A stretch of DNA of 64,000 bases from RGIG3009 sp045541495 (GTDB lineage: Bacteria; Bacillota; Clostridia; Oscillospirales; Acutalibacteraceae): assembly GCA_045541495.1 (NCBI GenBank), contig JAZQJE010000009.1, positions 6,666-70,665 on the forward strand, given 5' to 3'. Positions 52,919 to 60,433 of this stretch are shown one piece after another. The translations under genes and the position numbers were made by a program. Positions within the stretch are counted from its first letter, which is position 1; every line of letters starts with the position of its first letter. The notes under the pieces were generated by a model. That model was not told the origin of the DNA, made no database searches, and was given only the letters and a program-made list of their open reading frames with translations.

Positions 52919-53743
52919 ATGGAACGTACACAAATAAAATTAATAATCGATTATATTGAAGAACATCTTAAAGAAGAACTCAACAATAAAACACTTGCTC
53001 AAATTTCAAGTTATTCAGAATACCATTTTATACGAATTTTTCGTAAATATGTGGGACTCACACCTGCAGACTATATACGAAAACGAAGAATATCAGAGAT
53101 AGTGCGCCGTGTGGGTGAGAAAAACCGTTCAATGTCAGAAATAGCATTTGAATACGGTTTTAACTCTAAAGAAAACTTTACTCGTGCATTCAAAAATGAG
53201 CATCATATTCTTCCTAGCGAGTGGAAAACGGCAAATTGCAGTTTAAAATTGTTTGCGCCATTCACATTTGAATCTTATGCTTTGCAACCAACAGTGTCAA
53301 TGCAATATTTTGAAGAATTCACCCTCGTGGTGTATCCTTTTGACGATAAATCGCCCCCGAATTGTTGGAACAAATACAATGCGAAAAAACTATCGCTTAA
53401 GTTATCTGGCGGAAAAACCGTTGAAGATTTTGGTGCAATGGTATGGGATATTGAAAAAGGATGCCTTCTTTATCATATTGGAATAAAAGAAAATGATGCT
53501 AAAGGCGATATCGCAAACACATTAAAACTTAAAATCAACGGCGGTTTATATGCTGTATTCAAGACGCCTTCGGCTTCTCAACACGATTTTGTAACCACTA
53601 TTCACAATACGTGGGATTGGATTTATCGAGTTTGGCTTCCAAATAATGAATATCGAAAAGCTCCGGGTTTTGAATTAGAAAGTTATGTAGAAAGTAGCAG
53701 AAAATATATAGAACGAATATACATACCAATTGAAAAGGAGTAG
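52919..53743 (+). CDS. AraC-family regulator with C-terminal GyrI-like effector domain
   Basis: 274 residues. Two helix-turn-helix units in the first 105 residues (KTLAQISSYSEYHFIRIFRKYVG, cut: SSYSEYHFIRIFRK; and IAFEYGFNSKENFTRAFK), then a GyrI-like small-molecule binding domain (about 120-270) with DWIYRVWLPNNEYRKAPGFELE-type ending. Rob/SoxS-like activators with such domains respond to drugs or lipophilic ligands. A -10-like TATACT lies only 6 bases before the ATG and there is no ribosome site, so the message may be leaderless. AT-rich codon use. Confidence 0.85.
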   Translation: MERTQIKLIIDYIEEHLKEELNNKTLAQISSYSEYHFIRIFRKYVGLTPADYIRKRRISEIVRRVGEKNRSMSEIAFEYGFNSKENFTRAFKNEHHILPSEWKTANCSLKLFAPFTFESYALQPTVSMQYFEEFTLVVYPFDDKSPPNCWNKYNAKKLSLKLSGGKTVEDFGAMVWDIEKGCLLYHIGIKENDAKGDIANTLKLKINGGLYAVFKTPSASQHDFVTTIHNTWDWIYRVWLPNNEYRKAPGFELESYVESSRKYIERIYIPIEKE

Positions 53744-53749
53744 ATAAAT

Positions 53750-54253
53750 ATGGCAGAAATTATCAAAGTATTTAAAGAGGATATTCCTACACTAAGGTTT
53801 ATCGGAAAGAAATATGATAACTTTGGGCATTGGGGTGAGTGGTGGCAAAACGGATGGTTTGATTTGCTTGAAAGCACAATGGGCGGTACTGATAAAATCA
53901 TATCCATTTGGGAAAACGGAGGCGGATATATAGGTGTAGAAAGGCGAGCAGAAGGACAACCGTTTGAATATTACATAGGAATGCTCACACCGGATAGCAC
54001 ACCAATCCCTGATGGATTTATCCACATTGATTTCAAAAATTTAAATTTAGGCACTTGTTGGATTTATGGCAAGGAAAACGAAGTGCATAACACAAGTTCT
54101 TGCAAACAAAAACTTGTTGAAAACGGTATGAAAATATGGGAGGATGAAAACGGTGCAGTTTGGTCATTTGAAAACTGCCTATGTCCACGTTATACAACAC
54201 CCGACGATAATGGTAACATTATTCTTGATTATTGCTATTTTATAAGCAAGTAA
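53750..54253 (+). CDS. GyrI-like (AraC effector-binding) domain protein
   Basis: 167 residues, a stand-alone effector-binding fold: IPTLRFIGKKYDNFGHWGEWW at the N-terminus and YYIGMLTPDSTPIPDGFIHI in the middle, with several Trp/Tyr that could line a ligand pocket. It lies 6 bases after the AraC/GyrI regulator with AAAGGAG upstream. The pair may bind the same ligand, one as regulator and one as sequestering or hydrolysing protein; no catalytic role is shown by sequence. Confidence 0.75.
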   Translation: MAEIIKVFKEDIPTLRFIGKKYDNFGHWGEWWQNGWFDLLESTMGGTDKIISIWENGGGYIGVERRAEGQPFEYYIGMLTPDSTPIPDGFIHIDFKNLNLGTCWIYGKENEVHNTSSCKQKLVENGMKIWEDENGAVWSFENCLCPRYTTPDDNGNIILDYCYFISK

Positions 54254-54267
54254 CCCTATGCCCAACG

Positions 54268-54285
54268 ATGAAACCGTTGGATTAA
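54268..54285 (+). repeat. Direct repeat copy 2: lysS 3' end inside the island
   Basis: ATGAAACCGTTGGATTAA, identical over 18 bases to copy 3 (55456-55473) and differing from lysS (52770-52787) only at two synonymous positions. The preceding bases (CCCAACG) differ from the CCCCACA of the other copies. Confidence 0.8.
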
Positions 54286-54295
54286 ATAAGTCTCT

Positions 54296-54335
54296 ATAAC
54301 CCTGTATATCTTTATATATACAGGGTTATTTTTAT
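54296..54335 (+). terminator. Terminator after repeat copy 2
   Basis: Stem ATAACCCTGTATAT/ATATACAGGGTTAT with CTTT-type loop, then TTTTTATAT; ends the AraC/GyrI gene pair and resembles the terminator at 52798. Confidence 0.88.
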
Positions 54336-54407
54336 ATCTTAAGCCAAATTTAAATCAATTGGGGTATCATTGCCCAGCAATGAAAACTGAAACCCATTAA
54401 CGATAAA

Positions 54408-54447
54408 AAAGTGGCTATAACATACAAAATGTCATAGCCACTTTTCA
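54408..54447. terminator. Bidirectional terminator
   Basis: Stem AAAAGTGGCTATAACAT/ATGTCATAGCCACTTTT (one bulge) with ACAAA loop, at the 3' end of the minus-strand gene. Confidence 0.85.
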
Positions 54448-54725
54448 TTATTTTTTTCTTGAATTCTTGCGCAAGTTTCACAACGGCCGAACTCATCCAA
54501 TTCCAACACGGAAAATGTTTTAGTCAATTCCTCATATATTGCTTTGTTAACTGAAAATACAAACGGGTCTTTGTCCCTATCGCTTAAAAAATCGGGTTGT
54601 TCTATGGCAGGACTATATCCTTTGTATCCGCATATTTTACATTCATTAATATACTTTTTCGCATTGGGATTCCAATTGTCCAAATATAATGAATGACCTC
54701 GTTTATTGTATTTGCTATGCGACAT
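54432..54725 (-). CDS. Hypothetical protein with two CxxC pairs
   Basis: 97 residues, not recognised. CKICGYKGYSP near 31 and CETCARIQEK near 82 could bind one zinc. Charged, no signal peptide or membrane segment. GAGGAGG on the minus strand supports the start at 54725. Part of the AT-rich island; followed upstream by another minus-strand gene 33 bases away. Confidence 0.65.
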   Translation of the reverse strand: MSHSKYNKRGHSLYLDNWNPNAKKYINECKICGYKGYSPAIEQPDFLSDRDKDPFVFSVNKAIYEELTKTFSVLELDEFGRCETCARIQEKNNEKWL

Positions 54726-54758
54726 AAAACCTCCTCGTTATGTCATATCCAAAATTTT

Positions 54759-55304
54759 TCAAAGATGAGATATTTGTTTAAGTGATAAATCTTTTTCGTG
54801 TTTCACTGTAATGCTTTTGGCTTCTGCCATTTTGACAACATACCAAACATTCTCCATATCGGTATTTAAGTCAATTACACATTTGCTATCTTTATTATAT
54901 ATTGCTACAATAACACTTTTTTCGTTTGTTTGCTCAACAACTCTTATACACGAAATGTTGTCCCATTCGATATGCTTAGCAAACAACCCCCAATGGCTCT
55001 TTTTGATATGCTGTTCTGTAACATAACAACGAAAAGAAAAAGCGATGAAAGATAAAGTAAGCAAAGTGCTAAATAAAATGATAAATATTATATATAGGAC
55101 TCGAGTATCCGCATCGACGATCATTAAAAGCAACGCAAACACAGTAATTATAATTAACGTCGCAAAAATTCGTGCAATGGTTTTCTTTGCTGGATGTTTT
55201 ACTATGAAATTGGGATTGTATGAAATATTATCCGGCATTTTATCCGGTTTGTCTTTTGCTAATCTAAATAGCAATTCGGCAATCAATTCGACGATATGGC
55301 CCAT
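54759..55304 (-). CDS. Hypothetical membrane protein with PH-like domain
   Basis: 181 residues, not firmly recognised; it resembles small Clostridia membrane proteins of the DUF6560 type. Short amphipathic N-terminus (MGHIVELIAELLFRLAK), two membrane helices (about 43-63 and 69-92), then a cytoplasmic beta-rich region (about 93-175, YVTEQHIKKSHWGLF and KHIEWDNISCIRVVE) like a bacterial PH domain. GAGGT precedes the start at 55304. In the AT-rich island. Confidence 0.65.
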   Translation of the reverse strand: MGHIVELIAELLFRLAKDKPDKMPDNISYNPNFIVKHPAKKTIARIFATLIIITVFALLLMIVDADTRVLYIIFIILFSTLLTLSFIAFSFRCYVTEQHIKKSHWGLFAKHIEWDNISCIRVVEQTNEKSVIVAIYNKDSKCVIDLNTDMENVWYVVKMAEAKSITVKHEKDLSLKQISHL

Positions 55305-55447
55305 ATTTTTACCTCATATTTTCATTATATCATAATTAACCGAGCATTTCAATGCTTTACAATTACGCCAACTTAAGCCAAACCTTAAACCAATTTTCGT
55401 TATGTGGTGAACAATTATGAACACTTATACGAGAGTAACCTTTGAAA

Positions 55448-55473
55448 TCCCCACAATGAAACCGTTGGATTAA
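55448..55473 (+). repeat. Direct repeat copy 3: lysS 3' end at the far edge of the island
   Basis: TCCCCACA then ATGAAACCGTTGGATTAA. Read in frame it gives PTMKPLD-stop, the exact C-terminus of LysS, with no other lysS sequence upstream. 20 bases later comes a GC-rich terminator in + orientation with no + gene in front of it. Confidence 0.85.
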
Positions 55474-55493
55474 CGACGTTATATGAACAGTTA

Positions 55494-55531
55494 GAGCCCC
55501 TGCTGGAATTCAGCAGGGGCTCGGGTTTTTA
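55494..55531 (+). terminator. Orphan GC-rich terminator, probably the original lysS terminator
   Basis: Perfect 12-bp stem GAGCCCCTGCTG/CAGCAGGGGCTC, GAATT loop, then GGGTTTTT, oriented for + transcription. The nearest + gene ends 1.2 kb upstream behind its own terminator, while a lysS 3'-end copy lies 20 bases away. Confidence 0.85.
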
Positions 55532-55579
55532 TTGCATTGAACTTTCACGACGATATCGCCGATAGTTGTTCGCTTGAGA

Positions 55580-55780
55580 TCAAGAAAGTCTGGTGAGATA
55601 CTGGCAGTACACATAGACATTCTGTATCTTTTTCGCCTCCACATTGTCCACATGAATGATCGGTTGGACTTCGGAGGGGGTCGTGTACAGTTTGAACACG
55701 ATGGCATCTTGGCCGGGACGCATATTGCGGATATGCTTATACATAAAATTACGCTTAGCGATTCCCAGATAGTCATACAT
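55580..55780 (-). CDS. Possible small open frame in frame with the nucleosidase stop
   Basis: 66 residues from ATG 55780, unrecognised, with no ribosome site. It continues the nucleosidase frame after the TAA at 55799: six sense codons separate the stop from this ATG. The sequence looks protein-like (RPGQDAIVFKLYTTPSEVQP). It may be a separate small protein, a remnant, or chance. The rest of the 495-base gap 55305-55798 holds repeat copy 3 and the orphan terminator. Confidence 0.35.
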   Translation of the reverse strand: MYDYLGIAKRNFMYKHIRNMRPGQDAIVFKLYTTPSEVQPIIHVDNVEAKKIQNVYVYCQYLTRLS

Positions 55781-55798
55781 AACCGTGCTTTTGGGGAG

Positions 55799-56476
55799 TT
55801 ACAATTCTTTGATGATACGGTCAGCGATGGCCAAACACAATTCGGAAGCACGGGCAAGGCCCGTAACAAACTCTTCGGCGCCGCCCATCAACCCGTCCGA
55901 TACCGTTTTGATCAGTAAGCAGGGAATCAGGTTGCGGTTACATGTTAACACGATAGCGGCGGCTTCCATTTCGCAAATGTCCGCGCCGAAATCGGTATGT
56001 AGTGCCGTTTTGGCTTCGGGCGTTGCCACGAATTTATCGCCGGAGGCACAGGTGACGGTTTTCAGTTCCGGCTCAATGGCTAATGCCCGTTGTACCAGCT
56101 CGGGTGTGGTGGGAAGATAAATGGAAGGATAGTCCAAATACCGTCCCACTTCGCAATTGTCGATAGGGGAGGTGTCAAATTCATAATGTACCACCCGTTC
56201 TACAATACAGGTGCGGGTCTGTGCCATTTCGGGAGTGAGACCGCCTACCACACCGAAGTTTAAGATCAGCTCCACACCCAACATACTGATGAGGAATTGA
56301 ACGCCTGCGGCGGCGGCCACTTGACCGGCGCCGCTGTTTAACACATATAAAGTATAGCCGTCGTTATGATAGGTGAGAACGGTGTATCCGGGATAGGAGA
56401 GGGTCTCACCGGGCTCTCCGTAGCGGCACAATACGGCGTCCATTTCCACCGCTACCAGCATACCGATCTTTTTCAT
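55799..56476 (-). CDS. 5'-methylthioadenosine/S-adenosylhomocysteine nucleosidase-like protein
   Basis: 225 residues, MTAN/PNP_UDP_1 fold. MKKIGMLVAVEMDA start, LNSGAGQVAAAAG, NFGVVGGL and CEMEAAAIVLTC with the purine-binding ME pair, then KTVSDGL with the catalytic Asp. MTAN cleaves MTA and SAH to adenine; the divergent loops leave other nucleosides possible. Last main gene of the leftward operon, starting right at the ddl stop with GGGGA upstream. Confidence 0.82.
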   Translation of the reverse strand: MKKIGMLVAVEMDAVLCRYGEPGETLSYPGYTVLTYHNDGYTLYVLNSGAGQVAAAAGVQFLISMLGVELILNFGVVGGLTPEMAQTRTCIVERVVHYEFDTSPIDNCEVGRYLDYPSIYLPTTPELVQRALAIEPELKTVTCASGDKFVATPEAKTALHTDFGADICEMEAAAIVLTCNRNLIPCLLIKTVSDGLMGGAEEFVTGLARASELCLAIADRIIKEL

Positions 56477-56477
56477 G

Positions 56478-57677
56478 TCAGTTCCCCGCTTTCGCGCCTT
56501 TGGTGCCGCCCAGTGACACGGCGGATAGGATATTGCTTTCATAACTGAACGTTAAGGTATCCCGATCCCGTTGCCGTTTAAAGGCTAAGGCGATCATTTC
56601 ATCCAACAGTTCGTTGAACGGCAATCCTGCTTCTTCCCATAAATAGAAAGACAGGGAACCGGGAACGGTATTGATCTCATTGATCCACAATTCGCCTGTT
56701 TCGGTGTCGTTGAGGAAGTCGATACGGGAAACACCCGTACATCCCAAGGTGCAAAACGTCTTGACCGCCAACTCCTGCACTCGTGCCGTGAGTTCGGTGG
56801 GAATATCGGCGGGGCAACGGCGTTTCAGACTGGACATACCGCCCGATTTCGGGCTCTTGCTGCTTTTGCCGCCGCTTAAGTATTTGTCCTTAAAACTTAA
56901 GATCTCGTCGTTGTTGACAGGTTCTTCACACACGGAGGCGCGTGCGTTATCCCGATCGCCCAACACGGAGCAGTTGATCTCCCGCAGGTTGGATACCGCG
57001 TATTCCGCCAATGCGCGGGAAGAAAATTCGAACGCCGTATCCAAGGCGGCAGCCAATTTTTCCCGATTGTCCGCGCGGGAAATGCCCACGGATGAACCTA
57101 AATTAACAGGTTTGACAATGACGGGATAACCAATCTCTTTTTCGATTTTCGCTATCACGTCGTCGCTGTTCAATGCGTATTGTTTGCCCGTGAATTGCAG
57201 AGCGGGCAGAACGGGAACACCCGCATCTTTCAAAGCGGATTTCATGAGATATTTATCCATACCCACTGCCGAGGATGTCACATCACAGGCGGCATAGGGG
57301 ATACCGAGCAGTTCCAGATACCCCATCAGGGTACCGTCTTCCACATTGGTGCCGTGAACGGCGGGCAGCACCACGTCAAAGGTGCCCACCACGTTATTGC
57401 CGAATCGTTTTTGGGGATAGCGGACCATATCCACCCCTTGTGAACCGGGAACCAGCAATACCTGTGTGGCGGCGGCAAGACAGGTTTTCATATCTCGATA
57501 GGACTCGATCTTGCCCATGTTTTCGCCCGTATACCACCGATTATCTTTGGATAAGTACAGGGGAATGACCTCGTATTTGTTGCGGTCCAGCGCACAAAAG
57601 GCCTGAATACCGGTGATGATGGACACTTCGTGTTCTACACTGCGCCCGCCAAACAGAACGGCTACTCTTGTTTTCAT
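56478..57677 (-). CDS. ddl: D-alanine--D-alanine ligase
   Basis: 399 residues, somewhat longer than typical (about 350). VAVLFGGRSVEHEVSIITG at the N-terminus, VKPVNLGSSVGISR in the ATP-grasp region, and the Mg site FLNDTETGELWINEINTVPG. An insert around residues 245-300 includes a short Lys/Ser/Gly-rich loop. It makes the D-Ala-D-Ala dipeptide that MurF, encoded just upstream, attaches to the peptidoglycan precursor. Confidence 0.94.
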   Translation of the reverse strand: MKTRVAVLFGGRSVEHEVSIITGIQAFCALDRNKYEVIPLYLSKDNRWYTGENMGKIESYRDMKTCLAAATQVLLVPGSQGVDMVRYPQKRFGNNVVGTFDVVLPAVHGTNVEDGTLMGYLELLGIPYAACDVTSSAVGMDKYLMKSALKDAGVPVLPALQFTGKQYALNSDDVIAKIEKEIGYPVIVKPVNLGSSVGISRADNREKLAAALDTAFEFSSRALAEYAVSNLREINCSVLGDRDNARASVCEEPVNNDEILSFKDKYLSGGKSSKSPKSGGMSSLKRRCPADIPTELTARVQELAVKTFCTLGCTGVSRIDFLNDTETGELWINEINTVPGSLSFYLWEEAGLPFNELLDEMIALAFKRQRDRDTLTFSYESNILSAVSLGGTKGAKAGN

Positions 57678-57690
57678 TGTATGACCACCT

Positions 57691-59241
57691 TTAAAAATTA
57701 TCGGGTAAATCGTTTTCCAGCAACACGATGCGCTTGCCGGTTTGCGGCAGAGCGGAAAGAACAGACAAACCTTGTTGCAAGGTTGACACCACAAACAGGT
57801 GTTCTTCGGAAAATCCCGCGGATAACAAGCCTTCTTTGAGGGGCGGTGCTTGTTTTTCACCCACCAGTATGGCAATATCACATTTATCTGCCGCATAGGC
57901 GCCCAGTTCGCGGTTGAGAGCCTCTTGCCGCTGACCCAGTTCCACCATACCGGGTGTGACCAGTACTCGTTGTGCGTCAAAACGGCTGAGCACATCCAAC
58001 GCACTGCGGAAACCCGCGGGATTGGAATTATAGGCATCGTCGATAAACCCGTTGGGCAGTAATTGTAACCGATGTTCGATGGGTTTTAAACGGCGAACAG
58101 GGTATACCAGTTCTTTCAGCGGAATTCCCAGCGATACCGCCACCGCGATACAACCCACCAGATTTTGGATCATGTGTGCACCCAGCAAATGGGTGACAAA
58201 GGTTTGGGAGTCGTTTCCCGTGGTAACGGTGAACGACGTGCCGTTCAGATCTACCTGTATATCACTGACGGTGACATTCCCTGCCGATAACCCGTATGTG
58301 GTGACGGGGCAAGCGGGGGGAGAAAGGACCAACCGTTCGCGGATATAGCCGTTATCGCCGTTGGCAAACAGGCGGCCGTGTGCCGGTAACGCATCTGCCA
58401 ACTCGAATTTGGTGGCCACGATGGTATCCACGGTTTTGAACGTTTCCAAGTGTTGTTCGCCTACCGAAGTGATGATACCGTAGGTGGGGGTTACCAGATC
58501 GCAAATTTCTTTGATGTCGCCTTTGTTTTTAGCACCCATTTCCGCAATGAAGATCTCGTGAGAAGGGCGAAGTCGTTCGCGGATGGTGCGCACCACACCC
58601 ATGGTGGTATTATAACTTTCGGGGGTCATGAGCACGTTGTATCGTACGGATAACAACGCTTGCAAACAGGTTTTGGTGCTGGTTTTTCCGTAACTGCCGG
58701 TAATGCCGATAACGGTCAATTGCGGCATATCGGCAAGCCGTTTTTTTGCATCCCGCATAAACCCGTCGGCAATGGCTTTTTCCAGAGGGGCGTTGAGGGC
58801 GTTGGCGGCAAAGGTAAACAACCAAACAACGAGGGATAGGATCGCCACGATCCCTACGCACCGCATATACGAAAGAAACCAACATACGACCAACAGGAGT
58901 ATAAGCAGCCCGTACTGGGTGGCCAGTAACCGTTTAACGCGGGCGGTAACCACCAAGGGTTTTTTGGCTTTTTTAGGGATGTTTAATGCCGCCGTTAACA
59001 ACAATACCGCTGTGGATACGATGTAACACCACAATTCGGGCAGGTACATGGCGGGAAGCAACAACGCCGGCAATAAAGTTCGCAGAGAGACCAGCCGTTT
59101 ATCGTTATCGGTACACCATTTCCAAAACCGCTCGTTGCGGTAGGAGTTGAGTTGCAACATGTGGGTAAAATACACCGATTGGGGCAGGTGACACAACACC
59201 GCCGCCAACAGCAATACACCTTTGGCAATGGTCAGTTCCAT
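57691..59241 (-). CDS. murF: MurF-like Mur ligase with N-terminal membrane domain
   Basis: 516 residues. The first 155 hold four to five membrane helices (about 4-27, 54-70, 72-88, 109-126, 128-148) in place of the soluble MurF N-terminal domain. Then the Mur ligase core: P-loop GITGSYGKTSTK (179-190), AEMGAKNKGDIKEI, GEQHLETF, and the C-terminal domain with DDAYNSNPAGF and VTPGMVELG, a MurF-type DAYNxNP signature. It should add D-Ala-D-Ala to UDP-MurNAc-tripeptide at the inner membrane face. Next to ddl, 13 bases apart. Confidence 0.85.
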   Translation of the reverse strand: MELTIAKGVLLLAAVLCHLPQSVYFTHMLQLNSYRNERFWKWCTDNDKRLVSLRTLLPALLLPAMYLPELWCYIVSTAVLLLTAALNIPKKAKKPLVVTARVKRLLATQYGLLILLLVVCWFLSYMRCVGIVAILSLVVWLFTFAANALNAPLEKAIADGFMRDAKKRLADMPQLTVIGITGSYGKTSTKTCLQALLSVRYNVLMTPESYNTTMGVVRTIRERLRPSHEIFIAEMGAKNKGDIKEICDLVTPTYGIITSVGEQHLETFKTVDTIVATKFELADALPAHGRLFANGDNGYIRERLVLSPPACPVTTYGLSAGNVTVSDIQVDLNGTSFTVTTGNDSQTFVTHLLGAHMIQNLVGCIAVAVSLGIPLKELVYPVRRLKPIEHRLQLLPNGFIDDAYNSNPAGFRSALDVLSRFDAQRVLVTPGMVELGQRQEALNRELGAYAADKCDIAILVGEKQAPPLKEGLLSAGFSEEHLFVVSTLQQGLSVLSALPQTGKRIVLLENDLPDNF

Positions 59242-59244
59242 AGT

Positions 59245-60012
59245 TTACTCCTTAATAAATGCGTCTAAAATGCGGCCACATTGTTCTGCCTGTTCCGCAA
59301 AAGCCCAATGGCCGCCGTCTAATACGGCTAAACCCGCGTCGGGAATGTGTTTTTCCATGAGCTTTCCGTCGGACAGGGGGGTTGCGGTATCGTTTCGGCC
59401 CCAAATGAGTAGGGTGGAGGCTTTTATACGAGACAGCAGGGGGGTGACATCCTCGTTCAGTGCCAGCACCATACTGCGTCGCATGAGAGGGCTCGCCTGC
59501 TGATAATCGGCAGAGCCGTGCCGTTTGCGAGCATTTTCCACTGCATGGGGGAACCACCGTTTCAGCGGCGGTAATGAAAAGAACGCTTTGATCAATTTAA
59601 AAGAATATATCTTGACATAGTAGGAAAGAGAATGATGGGCGGGCAATCCCGCGGAATCGATCAACACCGCTTTGTTGACCGTTAACGGTAACGCAGGACG
59701 GGAGAGCAGTTTGATCAGTACCCGTCCGCCGTTGGAATGGCCGATGGTCACCGCTTCGGTGATTCCGAGCTCGGTGGCGAAAGAAAGAACAAAATTCGCG
59801 TAATCATCGGGAGTGTATGGACGGTTGGGTTCCGCCGAGCCGCCGAACCCCGGCAGATCGGGTGCCACCACGCGGCAATAGGCGGACAGGTGGTCGATGA
59901 TCCGATGGTACAGAGAACTGTCGACGCCCCAACCGTGTAATAACAAAACGGTAACGGCACCATTGCCTTTATCAATATACTGAACAGGCAGTCCGTTGAT
60001 AACGGTTTCCAT
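59245..60012 (-). CDS. Alpha/beta hydrolase
   Basis: 255 residues. LLLHGWGVDSSLY oxyanion region near 30, nucleophile elbow GHSNGGRV near 93, acid in IWGRNDTATP and the C-terminal GGHWAF histidine, so the Ser-Asp-His triad is complete. Substrate unknown. First gene of the operon with murF, ddl and the nucleosidase (4 bases before murF), suggesting a link to envelope precursors but not proving one. Start 60012 after GGGGAGG. Confidence 0.87.
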   Translation of the reverse strand: METVINGLPVQYIDKGNGAVTVLLLHGWGVDSSLYHRIIDHLSAYCRVVAPDLPGFGGSAEPNRPYTPDDYANFVLSFATELGITEAVTIGHSNGGRVLIKLLSRPALPLTVNKAVLIDSAGLPAHHSLSYYVKIYSFKLIKAFFSLPPLKRWFPHAVENARKRHGSADYQQASPLMRRSMVLALNEDVTPLLSRIKASTLLIWGRNDTATPLSDGKLMEKHIPDAGLAVLDGGHWAFAEQAEQCGRILDAFIKE

Positions 60013-60121
60013 ATCCCATACCTCCCCACAATATACCATTACAATACCATATCATATTACACGCAAAAAATCAATGCACAAAGGAAGTATATGCGGCGAA
60101 AAACTTTTTTATAAAAAAGGC

Positions 60122-60150
60122 TTGACCGATTGTCGAAAATGTGATATAGT
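60122..60150 (+). promoter_or_regulatory. SigmaA promoter of rpmG-secE-nusG
   Basis: TTGACC (60122-60127), 17 bases, TATAGT (60145-60150). It is followed by a leader of about 100 nt with small hairpins (GCGCCG/CGGCGT at 60181-60198; CCCTGAGGG near 60205) of unknown role. Confidence 0.8.
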
Positions 60151-60258
60151 GTCTTTACCTCAAAAGGGGTTTATTTTTTTGCGCCGTTTTTTCGGCGTCA
60201 GCATCCCTGAGGGAGGCTCAAAACACCCGAGTGATCGGGAATTATCGGAGGTGCCGTT

Positions 60259-60408
60259 ATGAGAGTGAAGATCACGATGGCTTGCACGGAATGCAAGCAA
60301 CGCAACTACAACACCATGAAGAACAAGAAGAACGATCCTGACAGACTGGAAATGAACAAGTACTGTCGCTTCTGCCGCAAACACACTGTGCACAGAGAAA
60401 CGAAGTAA
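60259..60408 (+). CDS. rpmG: 50S ribosomal protein L33 (zinc-binding form)
   Basis: 49 residues. MRVKITMACTECKQRNYNT with C9/C12 and CRFCRKHT with C36/C39 form the zinc ribbon, so this is the C+ type L33 whose expression needs adequate zinc in bacteria with both forms. AUCGGAGG-type ribosome site upstream. rpmG-secE-nusG is the standard order. Confidence 0.97.
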   Translation: MRVKITMACTECKQRNYNTMKNKKNDPDRLEMNKYCRFCRKHTVHRETK

Positions 60409-60433
60409 CATAAACGGAAAGGAGAAACGAGCA

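Larger units (their letters stand above)
52788..55473. mobile_element. Putative AT-rich cassette island inserted at the lysS 3' end
   Basis: About 2.7 kb bounded by copies of the lysS 3' end, with an internal copy at 54268-54285 splitting it into two modules: AraC/GyrI plus GyrI-like genes (+), and two hypothetical genes (-). Base composition is clearly more A/T-rich than the flanks and codon use is different (many AAT, TTA, ATA). No integrase, transposase or inverted terminal repeats are visible, so the mechanism is unknown. Confidence 0.5.

Noticed and set aside
55510..55918. Overlapping frames on both strands near 55.5-55.9 kb (119 codons minus, 114 codons plus)
   Set aside because: They overlap the nucleosidase 3' end out of frame or antisense, with no ribosome site; only the frame continuing the nucleosidase was kept, at low confidence.
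60409..60433. tRNA-Trp between rpmG and secE, as in some Bacillota
   Set aside because: The gap is only 25 bases and no tRNA-like sequence is present.
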